64,000 bases of DNA from Poindextera sp963706385 (GTDB lineage Bacteria; Pseudomonadota; Alphaproteobacteria; Caulobacterales; Caulobacteraceae). Each line of letters begins with the position of its first letter. Position 1 is the stretch's first letter. Positions 53,246-61,709 of the stretch are shown one piece after another. Location: NCBI GenBank assembly GCA_963706385.1, contig OY970153.1, positions 3,100,001 to 3,164,000 of the forward strand. Reading direction: 5' to 3'. The position numbers and the translations under genes are program-made. Below the pieces are notes generated by a model. The model was given only the letters and a program-made list of their open reading frames with translations, was not told the DNA's origin and searched no databases.

Positions 53246-53698
53246 TCAGCGCGGGCGCAGCTTCTTGACCACGCCGGAAAAGCTGAGCAGCGGCGCGCCG
53301 GCGCAGGTGATCAGGCCCCGGATGAACACCATCGAACGGCCGGCGCGGACCACCTCGCCGGCGCATTCCACGAGGTCTCCCAGTCCCGCCGGCCCGACGA
53401 ACTCGCCGTTCAGGCTGACGGTCACCGATTCGACCCCCTCCAGCGCCTCGTGGGCGATCATGAACAGGGCGAAGTCGGCGAAGGTCATCAGACAGCCGCC
53501 GTGCAGATTGCCCGAGCCGTTCAGGTGCTTGGTCTCGACCTTGAACGCGCAGCGGCGCGTCCCGTCCGGCTCGTCGCGCAGGTAGAAGGGGCCCGAGAGG
53601 TCCTCGAACGGATCGCCGCCGCGGATCAGGCTCCAGCCCGCCCATTCGCCGACGCCGGCGATGATCTCGCGCCCCGGACCTTCCTCGCCGTCGGCCAT
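53246..53698 (-). CDS. PaaI-family hot-dog thioesterase
   Basis: The 150-residue hot-dog protein has NGSGNLHGGCLMTFADFALF near residue 60, the PaaI signature with HGG and the acidic catalytic residue in FAD. VTVSLNGEFVGPAGLGDLVE follows. It would hydrolyse acyl- or aryl-CoA thioesters. It is convergent with the MFS gene and divergent from the acyl-CoA dehydrogenase at 53761, again next to CoA-ester metabolism. Substrate unknown. Confidence 0.85.
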   Translation of the reverse strand: MADGEEGPGREIIAGVGEWAGWSLIRGGDPFEDLSGPFYLRDEPDGTRRCAFKVETKHLNGSGNLHGGCLMTFADFALFMIAHEALEGVESVTVSLNGEFVGPAGLGDLVECAGEVVRAGRSMVFIRGLITCAGAPLLSFSGVVKKLRPR

Positions 53699-53760
53699 GT
53701 TTGCTCCCTGTCGTCACGCGCCTTATGACCCTGCATAGCCGTACAACCAGGGGAAACGCC

Positions 53761-54909
53761 ATGGCTCTCGATGTCGAAACCCGCGATCAGCTGATCGAGA
53801 CCGTCCGGCGGTTCGTCGCCGAGCGGCTGCGGCCGATCGAGGCCCAGGTGGCCGAAGACGACCGGGTGCCGGACGAGATCGTCGCCGAGATGCGCGATCT
53901 GGGCCTGTTCGGCCTGTCGATCCCCGAGGAATACGGCGGCCTCGGGCTTTCGATGGAGGACGAGTGCCTGGTCGCCATCGAACTGGGCCGCACCTCGCCG
54001 GCGTTCCGCTCGGTGATCGGCACCAATGTCGGCATCGGCAGCCAGGGCCTGGTCATGTTCGGCGCCCCCGAGCAGAAGGCGCGATGGCTGCCGGGGGTGG
54101 CCTCGGGCGAGATCGTCACCGCCTTCGCCCTGACCGAGCCGGAGGCGGGCTCGGACAGCGCGGCCGTCCAGACCCGCGCGCGGCGCGAGGGCGATGTCTA
54201 TGTGCTGGATGGCTCCAAGCGCTACATCACCAACGCCAACAAGGCCGGCCTGTTCACCGTCATGGCCCGCACCGACCCGGACAAGAAGGGCGCCGCCGGG
54301 GTCTCGGCCTTCCTGGTTCCCCGCGACCTGCCGGGGCTCTCGGTCGGCAAGCCGGAAAAGAAGATGGGCCAGCAGGGCGCCCACATCTGCGACGTGATCT
54401 TCGAGGGCGTCCGCGTGCCGGCCGAGAACCGGCTGGGCGCCGAGGGCGAGGGCTTCAAGGTCGCCATGCAGGTGCTCGACCGCGGCCGGCTGCATATCTC
54501 GGCGGTGTGCGTGGGCGTCGCCGAGCGGCTGATCGTCGACGCGGTGGCCTATGCCTCGGAGCGCAAGCAGTTCGGCCAGGCGCTGGCCGGCTTCCAGCTG
54601 ATCCAGGCGATGATCGCCGATTCCAAGACCGAGGCCCTGGCCGCCCGCGCGCTGCTGCTGGACAGCGCCCGCAAGCGCGACGCCGGCGAGACCGTCACGC
54701 TCGAGGCCGCCGCCACCAAGCTGTTCGCCTCCGAGATGGTCGGCCGCGTCGCCGACCGGGCGGTGCAGATCTTCGGCGGCGCCGGCTACGTCGCCGACTA
54801 CGGCATCGAGCGGCTGTACCGCGACGTGCGCATCTTCCGCATCTACGAGGGCGCCTCCCAGATCCAGCAGCTCGTCGTCGCGCGCGAGACGATCAAGCGC
54901 GGGGGCTGA
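53761..54909 (+). CDS. acyl-CoA dehydrogenase
   Basis: The 382-residue flavoenzyme has FALTEPEAGSDSAAVQTRAR near residue 124, DGSKRYITNANKAGLFTVMA, and at the C-terminus QIFGGAGYVADYGIERLYRD followed by RIFRIYEGASQIQQLVVAR. The Glu in YEGAS is at the catalytic-base position of the family. AGGGGA precedes the ATG at 53761. It is followed by a repeat pair and then DUF3253. Chain-length preference cannot be read. Confidence 0.92.
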   Translation: MALDVETRDQLIETVRRFVAERLRPIEAQVAEDDRVPDEIVAEMRDLGLFGLSIPEEYGGLGLSMEDECLVAIELGRTSPAFRSVIGTNVGIGSQGLVMFGAPEQKARWLPGVASGEIVTAFALTEPEAGSDSAAVQTRARREGDVYVLDGSKRYITNANKAGLFTVMARTDPDKKGAAGVSAFLVPRDLPGLSVGKPEKKMGQQGAHICDVIFEGVRVPAENRLGAEGEGFKVAMQVLDRGRLHISAVCVGVAERLIVDAVAYASERKQFGQALAGFQLIQAMIADSKTEALAARALLLDSARKRDAGETVTLEAAATKLFASEMVGRVADRAVQIFGGAGYVADYGIERLYRDVRIFRIYEGASQIQQLVVARETIKRGG

Positions 54910-54938
54910 GGATGAGCCGGCGTGGTCAGGGCCTGACG

Positions 54939-55096
54939 CGAAACCCCTCTCCCAGAGGGAGAGGGAGGGGCCCAGGCGAAGCCTGGGAAGGTGAGGGGTT
55001 ACGGCGCTTCAAGGTCATCCGGCCAATCCGTACGCCCTCATCCTCCCATTCGCGGGCGAATGGGCCCCTCCTTCTCCCCACGGGAGAAGGGAAAGC
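54939..55096. repeat. inverted pair of element A
   Basis: A forward copy at 54939-55004 (CCCCTCTCCC..GAGGGAGGGG..AAGGTGAGGGGTTACGG) faces a diverged reverse copy at 55030-55096. The pair lies between the acyl-CoA dehydrogenase and DUF3253 genes, with the same design as the pairs near 7.6-7.9 and 33.0-33.3 kb but with a shorter spacer. Confidence 0.75.
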
Positions 55097-55168
55097 GGCC
55101 GGGGCGACGAGGCGTGCGCGTCCCCGAGGGCGGACGCTGAAACGCGCGAGCAACCGGCGCCAGTCCGC

Positions 55169-55426
55169 ATGACGTCGCCCATCGAAGACGCCATCTTCGC
55201 CCTCCTGGCCGAGGTGGAGGCCGGCAAGTCGATCGGTCCGGAACAGGTCGCCCGCGCCGTCGACGCCGAGGGCTGGCGCCGGCTCCTGCCGCAGGTCCGC
55301 GCCACGGCGGTGGGCCTGGCCCGCCAGGGCCGGCTGGTGATCACCCGCCACGGCAAGCCGGTCGACCCGGATACGTTCAAGGGGGTCTGGCGGCTGCGCG
55401 CGCCGCTGGACGCGGACCAGCCCTGA
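55169..55426 (+). CDS. DUF3253 domain protein
   Basis: The 85-residue protein fits DUF3253 over its full length: IEDAIFALLAEVEAGKSIGPEQVARAV, then GWRRLLPQVRATAVGLARQG and the end RLVITRHGKPVDPDTFKGVWRL, a small winged-helix-like fold. Its role is unknown. The stop codon overlaps a possible CTG start of the following lipoprotein-like hydrolase (CTGA), suggesting coupling. Confidence 0.85.
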   Translation: MTSPIEDAIFALLAEVEAGKSIGPEQVARAVDAEGWRRLLPQVRATAVGLARQGRLVITRHGKPVDPDTFKGVWRLRAPLDADQP

Positions 55427-55497
55427 CCGGCGCCGGCCTCCTCGTCCGCCGGGCGCTGGTCCTCGTCGCGGCGCTGGCGCTGGCCGCCTGCGCGCCC

Positions 55498-56451
55498 ATG
55501 GTCCAGCAGGCCGGCCGGCCGGGCCTGGGCTTCGAGGGGCCCCGGCTGGAGGACCATGCGGTGGTCAGCTTCGACGGCGCTCGGCTTGGCCTGACGCGCT
55601 GGACGCCGGAGGGGCGCGAGCCCTGGGCGGTGATCGTCGGCGTCCACGGGATGAACGACTATGCCAACGCCTTCCATCTGGCCGCGCCGTTCTGGGCCGC
55701 CCAGGGCATCGCCACCTACGCCTACGACCAGCGCGGCTTCGGCCGCTCGCCCCGGCGGGGCGTGTGGGCCTCGGAGGCGGTGCTGAGCGAGGACCTGCGC
55801 ACCGTCACCGCCCTGGTGCGCCAGCGCTATCCGCATGCGGTGATCGCGGTGGCCGGCGAGAGCATGGGCGCGGCGGTGGCGATCGAGGCCTTCGCCTCGG
55901 ACCGGCCGCCCGACGCCAGCCGGCTGGTCCTGGTCTCGCCGGCGGTCTGGGGCTGGTCCAGCCAGCCGCCGCCGAACCGGGCCGCGCTCTGGCTCGTGGC
56001 GCACCTGGACGGGGCGGCGGTGATCAACCCCCCGCGCTTCGTCACCGACCGCATCTCGCCCTCGGACAACATCCAAGAGTTGATCGCCATGGGCCACGAT
56101 CCGCTGATGCTGTGGGGCGCGCGCGGCGATGCGCTCTACGGCCTGGTCGGCCTGATGCAGCATGCCTGGCGCGACGCCGGCAAGCCCGGCGTGGCGATCC
56201 TCGACCTGCACGGCGCGCACGACGAGATCATCCCCCGCCGGCCGGCGCTGCGGGCCGCCGCGCGGCTGAAGCCCACCGACCGGTCGGCCGACTACGCCAA
56301 CGGCTGGCACCTGTTGCTGGTCGACAACCAGGCCGAGACGGTGTGGCGCGACATCGCCGCCTTCATCGCCGATCCTAGTGCGCCGCTGCCGTCTGGCGCC
56401 CCGATCATCCCCGGCGCGCCCACGGCGCCGAACGTCGGGGCTGCGCCCTAG
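55498..56451 (+). CDS. alpha/beta hydrolase (monoacylglycerol-lipase-like), probably a lipoprotein with an upstream CTG start
   Basis: The hydrolase has the oxyanion region GVHGMNDYANAFHLAAPFW, YDQRGFGRS and the nucleophile elbow AGESMGAAVAIEAF. A later Asp/His pair lies near LDLHGAHDEIIP and NGWHLLL. The ATG at 55498 is the first standard start, but 25 upstream in-frame codons read LTGAGLLVRRALVLVAALAL followed by AACAP. That is a lipoprotein signal with lipobox LAAC whose Cys lies two codons before the ATG. A CTG at 55423, overlapping the DUF3253 stop, is the likely true start. It probably acts at the outer membrane or periplasm on lipid esters. Confidence 0.82.
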   Translation: MVQQAGRPGLGFEGPRLEDHAVVSFDGARLGLTRWTPEGREPWAVIVGVHGMNDYANAFHLAAPFWAAQGIATYAYDQRGFGRSPRRGVWASEAVLSEDLRTVTALVRQRYPHAVIAVAGESMGAAVAIEAFASDRPPDASRLVLVSPAVWGWSSQPPPNRAALWLVAHLDGAAVINPPRFVTDRISPSDNIQELIAMGHDPLMLWGARGDALYGLVGLMQHAWRDAGKPGVAILDLHGAHDEIIPRRPALRAAARLKPTDRSADYANGWHLLLVDNQAETVWRDIAAFIADPSAPLPSGAPIIPGAPTAPNVGAAP

Positions 56452-56710
56452 GGGTGCGGATCAAACAGATGGCGCCGGCCGACGAGCGGACGTTCCGAGT
56501 TTCCGTGTTGGGTGGAAGCCGGCCCTTGCCCCATGCGGGTCAGGGTCTAGTGCTGCCTTTGGTTTCGGGCTCGACAGCGGACAGAAGCCAATGGCTGCGC
56601 AAGGTGGTTTTCAGGCGTGTCCCGAACGAGCTCCGGACCGCGTCAATCCAGAGGACCACCGTTGGCGATCATCGCTTCAACAGGGCCGGTCAACGGTTTA
56701 CCGGGGCGGA

Positions 56711-57217
56711 TCACCGGGCGCCGCCATCGTCCTTCGCCGGGGCGTGTTTTGCCGGATTGTAAATCTCCAGCTGCCCATTGAAGGCGTCCGTGAAGGCGGC
56801 GCCAATGATGCTATCGGGATCGAAAGCCAGACGTTCGACGTGGAAGACGCCGGCGCCGACGGTGATCACCTGGCATGGATTGGCGCACGTCGCCGTTTCA
56901 CCGTCGACCTGCAGCTTAAAGACGCCATCGTGTTCGCCCAGGTATCGGTACATCTGCACGGTGGGGGTCGATTGCCCAGCCTTCTTCTGGTCCTCCGAGA
57001 GTTCTCCCTGATAGGCGTACTCTTGGCCGTCTCGATATTGCCAATTGTGCGTCGTCGATGCCGGCGGGGACTTTGCATCGGCAATCGGGCTTGATGGGGC
57101 GGAAGATGCGCTTCGCTGGTGCGGCGCCTCTCTGGGCGTACACCCAGCAATGCCCAAGGCCAAGAAACAGCCAACGCCAACGATGGGCGAGACCCAAAAT
57201 AGCCGTATGAGACTCAT
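56711..57217 (-). CDS. small hypothetical lipoprotein
   Basis: From the ATG at 57217 the 168-residue product begins MSLIRLFWVSPIVGVGCFLA and reaches the lipobox GIAGC near residue 25. A Ser/Pro linker follows, then a compact domain with NWQYRDGQEYAYQGELSEDQ and a CANPC cysteine pair (likely disulfide), ending VERLAFDPDSIIGAAFTDAF. I do not recognise a family. The region is less GC-rich in codon use than its neighbours. No gene is seen from 56452 to 56710. Confidence 0.65.
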   Translation of the reverse strand: MSLIRLFWVSPIVGVGCFLALGIAGCTPREAPHQRSASSAPSSPIADAKSPPASTTHNWQYRDGQEYAYQGELSEDQKKAGQSTPTVQMYRYLGEHDGVFKLQVDGETATCANPCQVITVGAGVFHVERLAFDPDSIIGAAFTDAFNGQLEIYNPAKHAPAKDDGGAR

Positions 57218-57521
57218 GCGCTCTCGGACCGCGCCAAATATGGGAAGGAAAACGCCCACAACCCTAGACGAAAGGGTCATGAGGCCATGACCCAATCAGA
57301 ATCCCGCCCCCTTGGGGAATCAGCCTCAGGCGCCGCCGCCTGCTCGGCCTCGATCTTGGCCAAGCGTCGCCCCCAATCCGCGTGAGTTGGATAGACCATA
57401 TATGGACCTGATGTCGCCGAGAAGCGGACCCAGCGAAGGTCTCAGATCGGTCGATCATTGCCCTTGGCTCACGGCCCGAAAGCGGACGCGACAGTCGGCG
57501 CCATCGGTCTGATCCGCGCCC
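57218..57521. other. 304-base intergenic region, no gene seen
   Basis: It lies between a reverse-strand lipoprotein gene and the end of the TetR gene. Short open frames here show no coding character, and I see no clear repeat or RNA. Confidence 0.4.
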
Positions 57522-58202
57522 CTAGCGCAGAAAGCCGGCCTCGGCGAAATCGACCATCCGCTTGATCAGCGCCTCGACGTCGTCCTCGCGGGTCAGGCCC
57601 TCGGACAGGGTGTTCAGGCGGTCGAACTCGGCGAAGCGGTTGTTGTGGATCATGCCCAGCACGAAGTGCAACCGCCAGTAGACCTCCTCGGGCGCCAGCT
57701 CCGGGCGCGCGGCCAACAGGGCGTCGGCGAAGCGGCGCAGGTGCGAGACGTCCTTGGTCAGGGCCTCGCGCATCGCCTCGGTGCCCTCGCTGCGCGAGCG
57801 GATGATGAACTGCAGCGAGATCAGCCGATCGCCCCTGGGGTCCAGCCAGCGCACCGGCGGGTCGATCAGCGCCTCCAGGATGGCGCGCACCGGCGGGCGG
57901 CCCTGGTGGGCGTCGCTGGCCAGGTGCAGCATCCGCGCGCGGATGCGGTTCAGCTCGGCCGTGCGCCGCTGGAAGATCTCGAACAGCAGCGCGTCCTTGG
58001 AGCCGAAGTGATAGTTCACCGACGCCAGATTGACCCCCGCCTCGGCGGTGATGTCGCGCACCGAGACCTTCTGGAAGCCGCGCACCGCGAACAGCCGCTC
58101 GGCCGCGGCGAACACCAGATTTTTGGTCGCGGCCGCGGTTTCCGGGTCGATCGCCTCGTCGTGGACGTCCGGCTCGAGGTCGAGCGGAAGGGCGCTCGTC
58201 AA
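57522..58202 (-). CDS. TetR-family regulator coupled to the VWA gene
   Basis: The 226-residue product starts at a TTG (58202) that overlaps the VWA stop (TTGA), because the longer open frame would run well into that gene. The helix-turn-helix is AVRGFQKVSVRDITAEAGVNLASVNYHFGSKDALL in pieces (residues about 38-70). The C-terminal TetR_C region includes RSRSEGTEAMREALTKD and GMIHNNRFAEFDRL. It is a DNA-binding repressor with unknown ligand. Close coupling to a VWA gene is unusual for a TetR. Confidence 0.82.
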   Translation of the reverse strand: MTSALPLDLEPDVHDEAIDPETAAATKNLVFAAAERLFAVRGFQKVSVRDITAEAGVNLASVNYHFGSKDALLFEIFQRRTAELNRIRARMLHLASDAHQGRPPVRAILEALIDPPVRWLDPRGDRLISLQFIIRSRSEGTEAMREALTKDVSHLRRFADALLAARPELAPEEVYWRLHFVLGMIHNNRFAEFDRLNTLSEGLTREDDVEALIKRMVDFAEAGFLR

Positions 58203-59404
58203 CGCACCAGCTCGCGCATCGCCTTGTCCAGGCCCTCGATGGTCAGCGGATACATCCGGTCGTTCATCAACTGGCGGACCACCCCGATCGAGGGGGTGTA
58301 GTCCCAGTGCCGCTCGCCGGTGGGGTTGAGCCACACCACGCTGTCGTAGATCTGGGTGACGCGGTCGACCCAGACGGCGCCGGCCTCCTCGTTCCAGTGC
58401 TCCACCGAGCCGCCCGGATAGGTGATCTCATAGGGGCTCATCGTCGCGTCGCCGACGAAGATCACCTTGTAGTCCTTGGGATATTTGTGCAGCACGTCCC
58501 AGGTCGGCATCTTCTCGACGGTGCGCCGGCGGTTGTCCTTCCACACGCTCTCGTAGAGGCAGTTGTGGAAGTAGAAGAACTCCATGTTCTTGAACTCGGT
58601 CTTGGCCGCCGAGAACAGCTCCTCGCAGAGCTTGATGTGGCTGTCCATCGACCCGCCGATGTCGAAGAACAGCAACACCTTGATCGAATTGCGCCGCTCC
58701 GGCCGCATGACGATGTCGAGGTAGCCCTTGTTGGCCGTGCCCTTGATCGAATTGTCCATGTCCAGCTCGTCGGGCGAGCCTTGGCGGGCGAACTTGCGCA
58801 GCCGCCGCAGGGCGATCTTGATGTTGCGGGTGCCCAGCTCGACGGTGTCGTCGAGGTTCTTGTATTCGCGCTTGTCCCAGACCTTGATCGCCTTGCCGTG
58901 GCGACCCTTGTCCTGGCCGATGCGGATGCCTTCCGGGTGGAAGCCGTTGGCGCCGAAGGGGTTGTTGCCGTTGGGGCGGCTGCCGCGCTCGCCCTTCTCG
59001 CCCTTGCCGTCGCCGTCGCCGTCCTGCTGCTTCATCCGCTCGGCGAGCATCTCCATCAGCTTGTCGAAGCCGCCCATGGCCTCGATCTGGGCCTTCTCCT
59101 CCTCGGTGAGGAAGCGGTCGGACAGCGCCTTCAGCCATTCGGCGGGGATGTCGGCGCCGAGCCCCAGCTCGCTCTTCTCCAGCCCCTTGAACACATGGCC
59201 GAACACCCGGTCGAACTTGTCGAGGTTCTTCTCGTCCTTCACCAGCGCCGAGCGCGAGAGGTAGTAGAAGTCGTCGACGGTGCGGTCGATCACGTCGCGA
59301 TCGAGCGCCTCGATCAGCATCAGGTATTCCCTGAGCGTCACCGGCACCTTGGCCTGGCGCAGCTCGATGAAGAAGTTCATGAACATGGGACGGTCCGCCG
59401 TCAA
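58199..59404 (-). CDS. VWA-domain protein (CoxE-like family)
   Basis: The 401-residue soluble protein has an N-terminal helical part (FFIELRQAKVPVTLREYLML) and a Gly/Lys/Asp linker (about 127-155, KQQDGDGDGKGEKGERG). The C-terminal von Willebrand A domain follows, in which the metal-binding MIDAS is FFDIGGSMDSH: Asp and the second Ser are kept while the first Ser is Gly. FVGDATMSPYEITYPGGSVE follows. VWA proteins of this type usually work with a MoxR-type AAA+ ATPase; none is in the window. An in-frame ATG at 59386 is a plausible alternative start. Confidence 0.85.
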   Translation of the reverse strand: MTADRPMFMNFFIELRQAKVPVTLREYLMLIEALDRDVIDRTVDDFYYLSRSALVKDEKNLDKFDRVFGHVFKGLEKSELGLGADIPAEWLKALSDRFLTEEEKAQIEAMGGFDKLMEMLAERMKQQDGDGDGKGEKGERGSRPNGNNPFGANGFHPEGIRIGQDKGRHGKAIKVWDKREYKNLDDTVELGTRNIKIALRRLRKFARQGSPDELDMDNSIKGTANKGYLDIVMRPERRNSIKVLLFFDIGGSMDSHIKLCEELFSAAKTEFKNMEFFYFHNCLYESVWKDNRRRTVEKMPTWDVLHKYPKDYKVIFVGDATMSPYEITYPGGSVEHWNEEAGAVWVDRVTQIYDSVVWLNPTGERHWDYTPSIGVVRQLMNDRMYPLTIEGLDKAMRELVR

Positions 59405-59507
59405 ACGGTTGTTCGTCTAAGATTGGGCGCGCGCGGGCCGGCTGTCCAGAGCGCTGATCGTCGCCGCGCGCCGGCGATCGGGCGCAATCCCTTGGCGGGG
59501 CGGGGGC

Positions 59508-60026
59508 TCAGGCGGGCCTTCGGCTCAGGATGAATTCGTGGTCGCGGGTCTCGCCGACCGGAAATTCGTACTCCCCGACCTTTTCGAAGCCGTGGCGGGC
59601 GTAGAGCCGCTGGGCGCCGTGATTCTCCGACCAGACGCCGATCCAGAGGCGCCGGCCGGGCGCGGCCAGCCAGTCCAGCGCCAGCGCCAACAGCCGCCCG
59701 CCGAGGCCCGAGCCCTGCGTCTCCTGGCGCACATAGAGCCGCCAGAGCTCGCCGCAGGCCGGCGTGATCTCGGGGTGCGGCAGGTGGCAGGGGCCGGCGA
59801 GGGCATAGCCGAGGGCTTGGCCGTCGCGCTCGGCGATCCACAGGCCATGGGCCGGATCGGCCGCCCAGGCCGCGTAGCGCGCCGGCGCATGGGCGTCGGC
59901 CAGATGCTCGGCCAGGTCCCTGGGCGGATAGAGGTGGGCGAAGGCGCCGGAGAAGGTCTCCGCCCCCAGCCGGGCCAGCCGCTCGGCGTCGGCTGGGAGC
60001 GCCCGGCGGATTTCGATGTCGCTCAT
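59508..60026 (-). CDS. GNAT-family N-acetyltransferase
   Basis: The 172-residue protein has the GNAT fold: LPADAERLARLGAETFSGAF at the N-terminus and the acetyl-CoA motif A in LYVRQETQGSGLGGRLLALAL (QxxGxG) near residue 110. NHGAQRLYARHGFEKVGEYE (motif B) follows. The substrate is unknown (protein or small amine). It is divergent from a histone-deacetylase-family gene only 28 bases away, hinting at an acetylation/deacetylation pair. Confidence 0.88.
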   Translation of the reverse strand: MSDIEIRRALPADAERLARLGAETFSGAFAHLYPPRDLAEHLADAHAPARYAAWAADPAHGLWIAERDGQALGYALAGPCHLPHPEITPACGELWRLYVRQETQGSGLGGRLLALALDWLAAPGRRLWIGVWSENHGAQRLYARHGFEKVGEYEFPVGETRDHEFILSRRPA

Positions 60027-60054
60027 GCGCGTTCGGATGACATAGAGTGCCCTC

Positions 60055-60975
60055 GTGTCGATCGCCCTCTACACCCATCCCGACATGCTCGACCACCGGC
60101 CGGGCGCCCACCACCCCGAGCGGCCCGAACGGCTGGGCGCGGTGCTGGACGCGCTGGCCGACGCCGCCGGCCTGGACCTGGACCGCCGCGAGGCCCCGCC
60201 GGTCGCCCGCGCGGACCTGGAGCGGGTGCATCCCGCCGCCTTCATCGACGCCATCGCCGCCGCCGCCCCCGCCGAGGGGCTGAAGCGGATCGACGAGGAC
60301 ACCGCCATGTCGCCGGGCAGCCTGACCGCCGCCTGGCGCGCCGCCGGCGGGGTGGTCGCCGCCGCGCGGGCTGTCGCCGCCGGCGAGGTCGAGCGAAGCT
60401 TCTGCGCCGTCCGCCCGCCCGGCCACCACGCCGAGCCCGGCCAGGCGATGGGGTTCTGCCTGTTCTCCAACGTCGCGGTGGCCGCGCGCGCGGCCCAGGC
60501 CGAGGGGCTGAACAAGGTCGCGGTGGTCGATTTCGACGTCCACCACGGCAACGGCACCCAGGCGGTGTTTCAGGCCGATCCCAGCCTGTTCTTCGCCTCG
60601 GTGCACCAGTGGCCCTGCTATCCGGGCAGCGGCCGGCCGAGCGAGCGCGGGGTGGGCAATGTGCTCAACGCCGTGGTCCTTCCCGAGAGCGAGCCCCAGG
60701 TCTGGCGCGCGGCGTTCGAGAGCCTGATGGCGCCGCTGGACGCCTTCGCCCCCGACCTGATCCTGATCTCGGCCGGCTTCGACGCCCATGTGCGCGATCC
60801 GCTGGCCGAACAGCGTCTGGAGGCGGAAGACTACGCCTGGGCGACCCGGGCGATATTGACCGTGGCGCGGGCCAGATGCGGCGGGCGCGTTGTCTCCTCG
60901 CTCGAAGGCGGCTACGACCTGATCGGGCTGGGCCAGTCGGCGCTGGCCCATGTCCGGGCGTTGGGGGAGCCATGA
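60055..60975 (+). CDS. histone deacetylase-family protein (AcuC/acetylpolyamine amidohydrolase-like)
   Basis: The 306-residue zinc hydrolase starts at GTG 60055. Motifs: RPPGHHAEPGQAMGFCLFSN (His pair of the charge relay), VVDFDVHHGNGTQAVF (Zn ligands Asp/His), ISAGFDAHVRDPLA (third Zn ligand Asp) and SSLEGGYDL (transition-state Tyr). Bacterial members remove acetyl groups from protein lysines, polyamines or small amides. It is adjacent to and divergent from a GNAT acetyltransferase. No signal peptide. Confidence 0.92.
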   Translation: MSIALYTHPDMLDHRPGAHHPERPERLGAVLDALADAAGLDLDRREAPPVARADLERVHPAAFIDAIAAAAPAEGLKRIDEDTAMSPGSLTAAWRAAGGVVAAARAVAAGEVERSFCAVRPPGHHAEPGQAMGFCLFSNVAVAARAAQAEGLNKVAVVDFDVHHGNGTQAVFQADPSLFFASVHQWPCYPGSGRPSERGVGNVLNAVVLPESEPQVWRAAFESLMAPLDAFAPDLILISAGFDAHVRDPLAEQRLEAEDYAWATRAILTVARARCGGRVVSSLEGGYDLIGLGQSALAHVRALGEP

Positions 60976-61024
60976 CGAACGCAAGCGGGATCGCCCGGCG
61001 CGGGGGGCGGACGGTCCGACGGGC

Positions 61025-61657
61025 ATGTCGGCGGACCCGATAGCCGGCCGGGCCAAACATCCGCCGGGGGGCGGCAAGGGCGGGCCGCGCGCGGGCGCTA
61101 TCATCCTGACCCGCCATGGCGAGCCGGACCTGTCGCGCAAGGTGCGGCTGAACGCGGCCGGCTACGCCGACTGGTGGGCGCGTTACGAGGACATTGGGCT
61201 CAAGCCCGGCCAGAGCGCGCCGGCGGGGCTGCGCGCCGCGGCCAAGGACGCGGTGATCCTCTGCTCGACCCGGCCGCGCTCGATCGAATCCGGCCATGCG
61301 GTCGCCGGCGGCCGCGACTTCGACACCGACGCCGCGCTGATCGAGGCGCCGCTGCCGCCGCCGAACTGGCCCCGTTGGCTGAAGCTCGCCCCGCGCACCT
61401 GGGGGGTGATCGCGCGGACCTGGTGGTGGTTCTTCGACCACCACGCCGGCCAGGAGACCCGCGCGGAGGCGCAGGTCCGCGCCGAGGTCATCGCCGATCG
61501 GCTGATCGCCCACGCCGGCCAGGGCCGCGACGTGCTGGTCATCGCCCACGGCTTCTTCAACGCCATGGTGGGCCTGGCCCTGAGCCGCCGCGGCTGGCGG
61601 CTGGTCGACAACCAGGGTTACCGCTACTGGGCCTCGCGGCGCTTCGAGCGGGGCTAA
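61025..61657 (+). CDS. histidine phosphatase-superfamily protein
   Basis: The 210-residue protein has the catalytic motif ILTRHGEPDLS near residue 27, STRPRSIESG (second Arg), and a late VIAHGFFNAMVGLAL with the second catalytic His. The helical insert (WPRWLKLAPRTWGVIARTWWW) between these is Trp-rich. These enzymes are phosphomutases or phosphatases; the substrate is unknown. The ATG at 61025 is chosen because the longer frame overlaps the deacetylase gene. Confidence 0.85.
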   Translation: MSADPIAGRAKHPPGGGKGGPRAGAIILTRHGEPDLSRKVRLNAAGYADWWARYEDIGLKPGQSAPAGLRAAAKDAVILCSTRPRSIESGHAVAGGRDFDTDAALIEAPLPPPNWPRWLKLAPRTWGVIARTWWWFFDHHAGQETRAEAQVRAEVIADRLIAHAGQGRDVLVIAHGFFNAMVGLALSRRGWRLVDNQGYRYWASRRFERG

Positions 61658-61709
61658 GGCGGCGCCATCGGTCAGCTCATCGAGCGGACCCCGTCAGCGA
61701 AGCCGAGGA

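Noticed and set aside
57264..57458. A 64-codon reverse ORF between the lipoprotein and TetR genes
   Set aside because: No ribosome site, signal or domain, and Arg-rich composition typical of random frames here.
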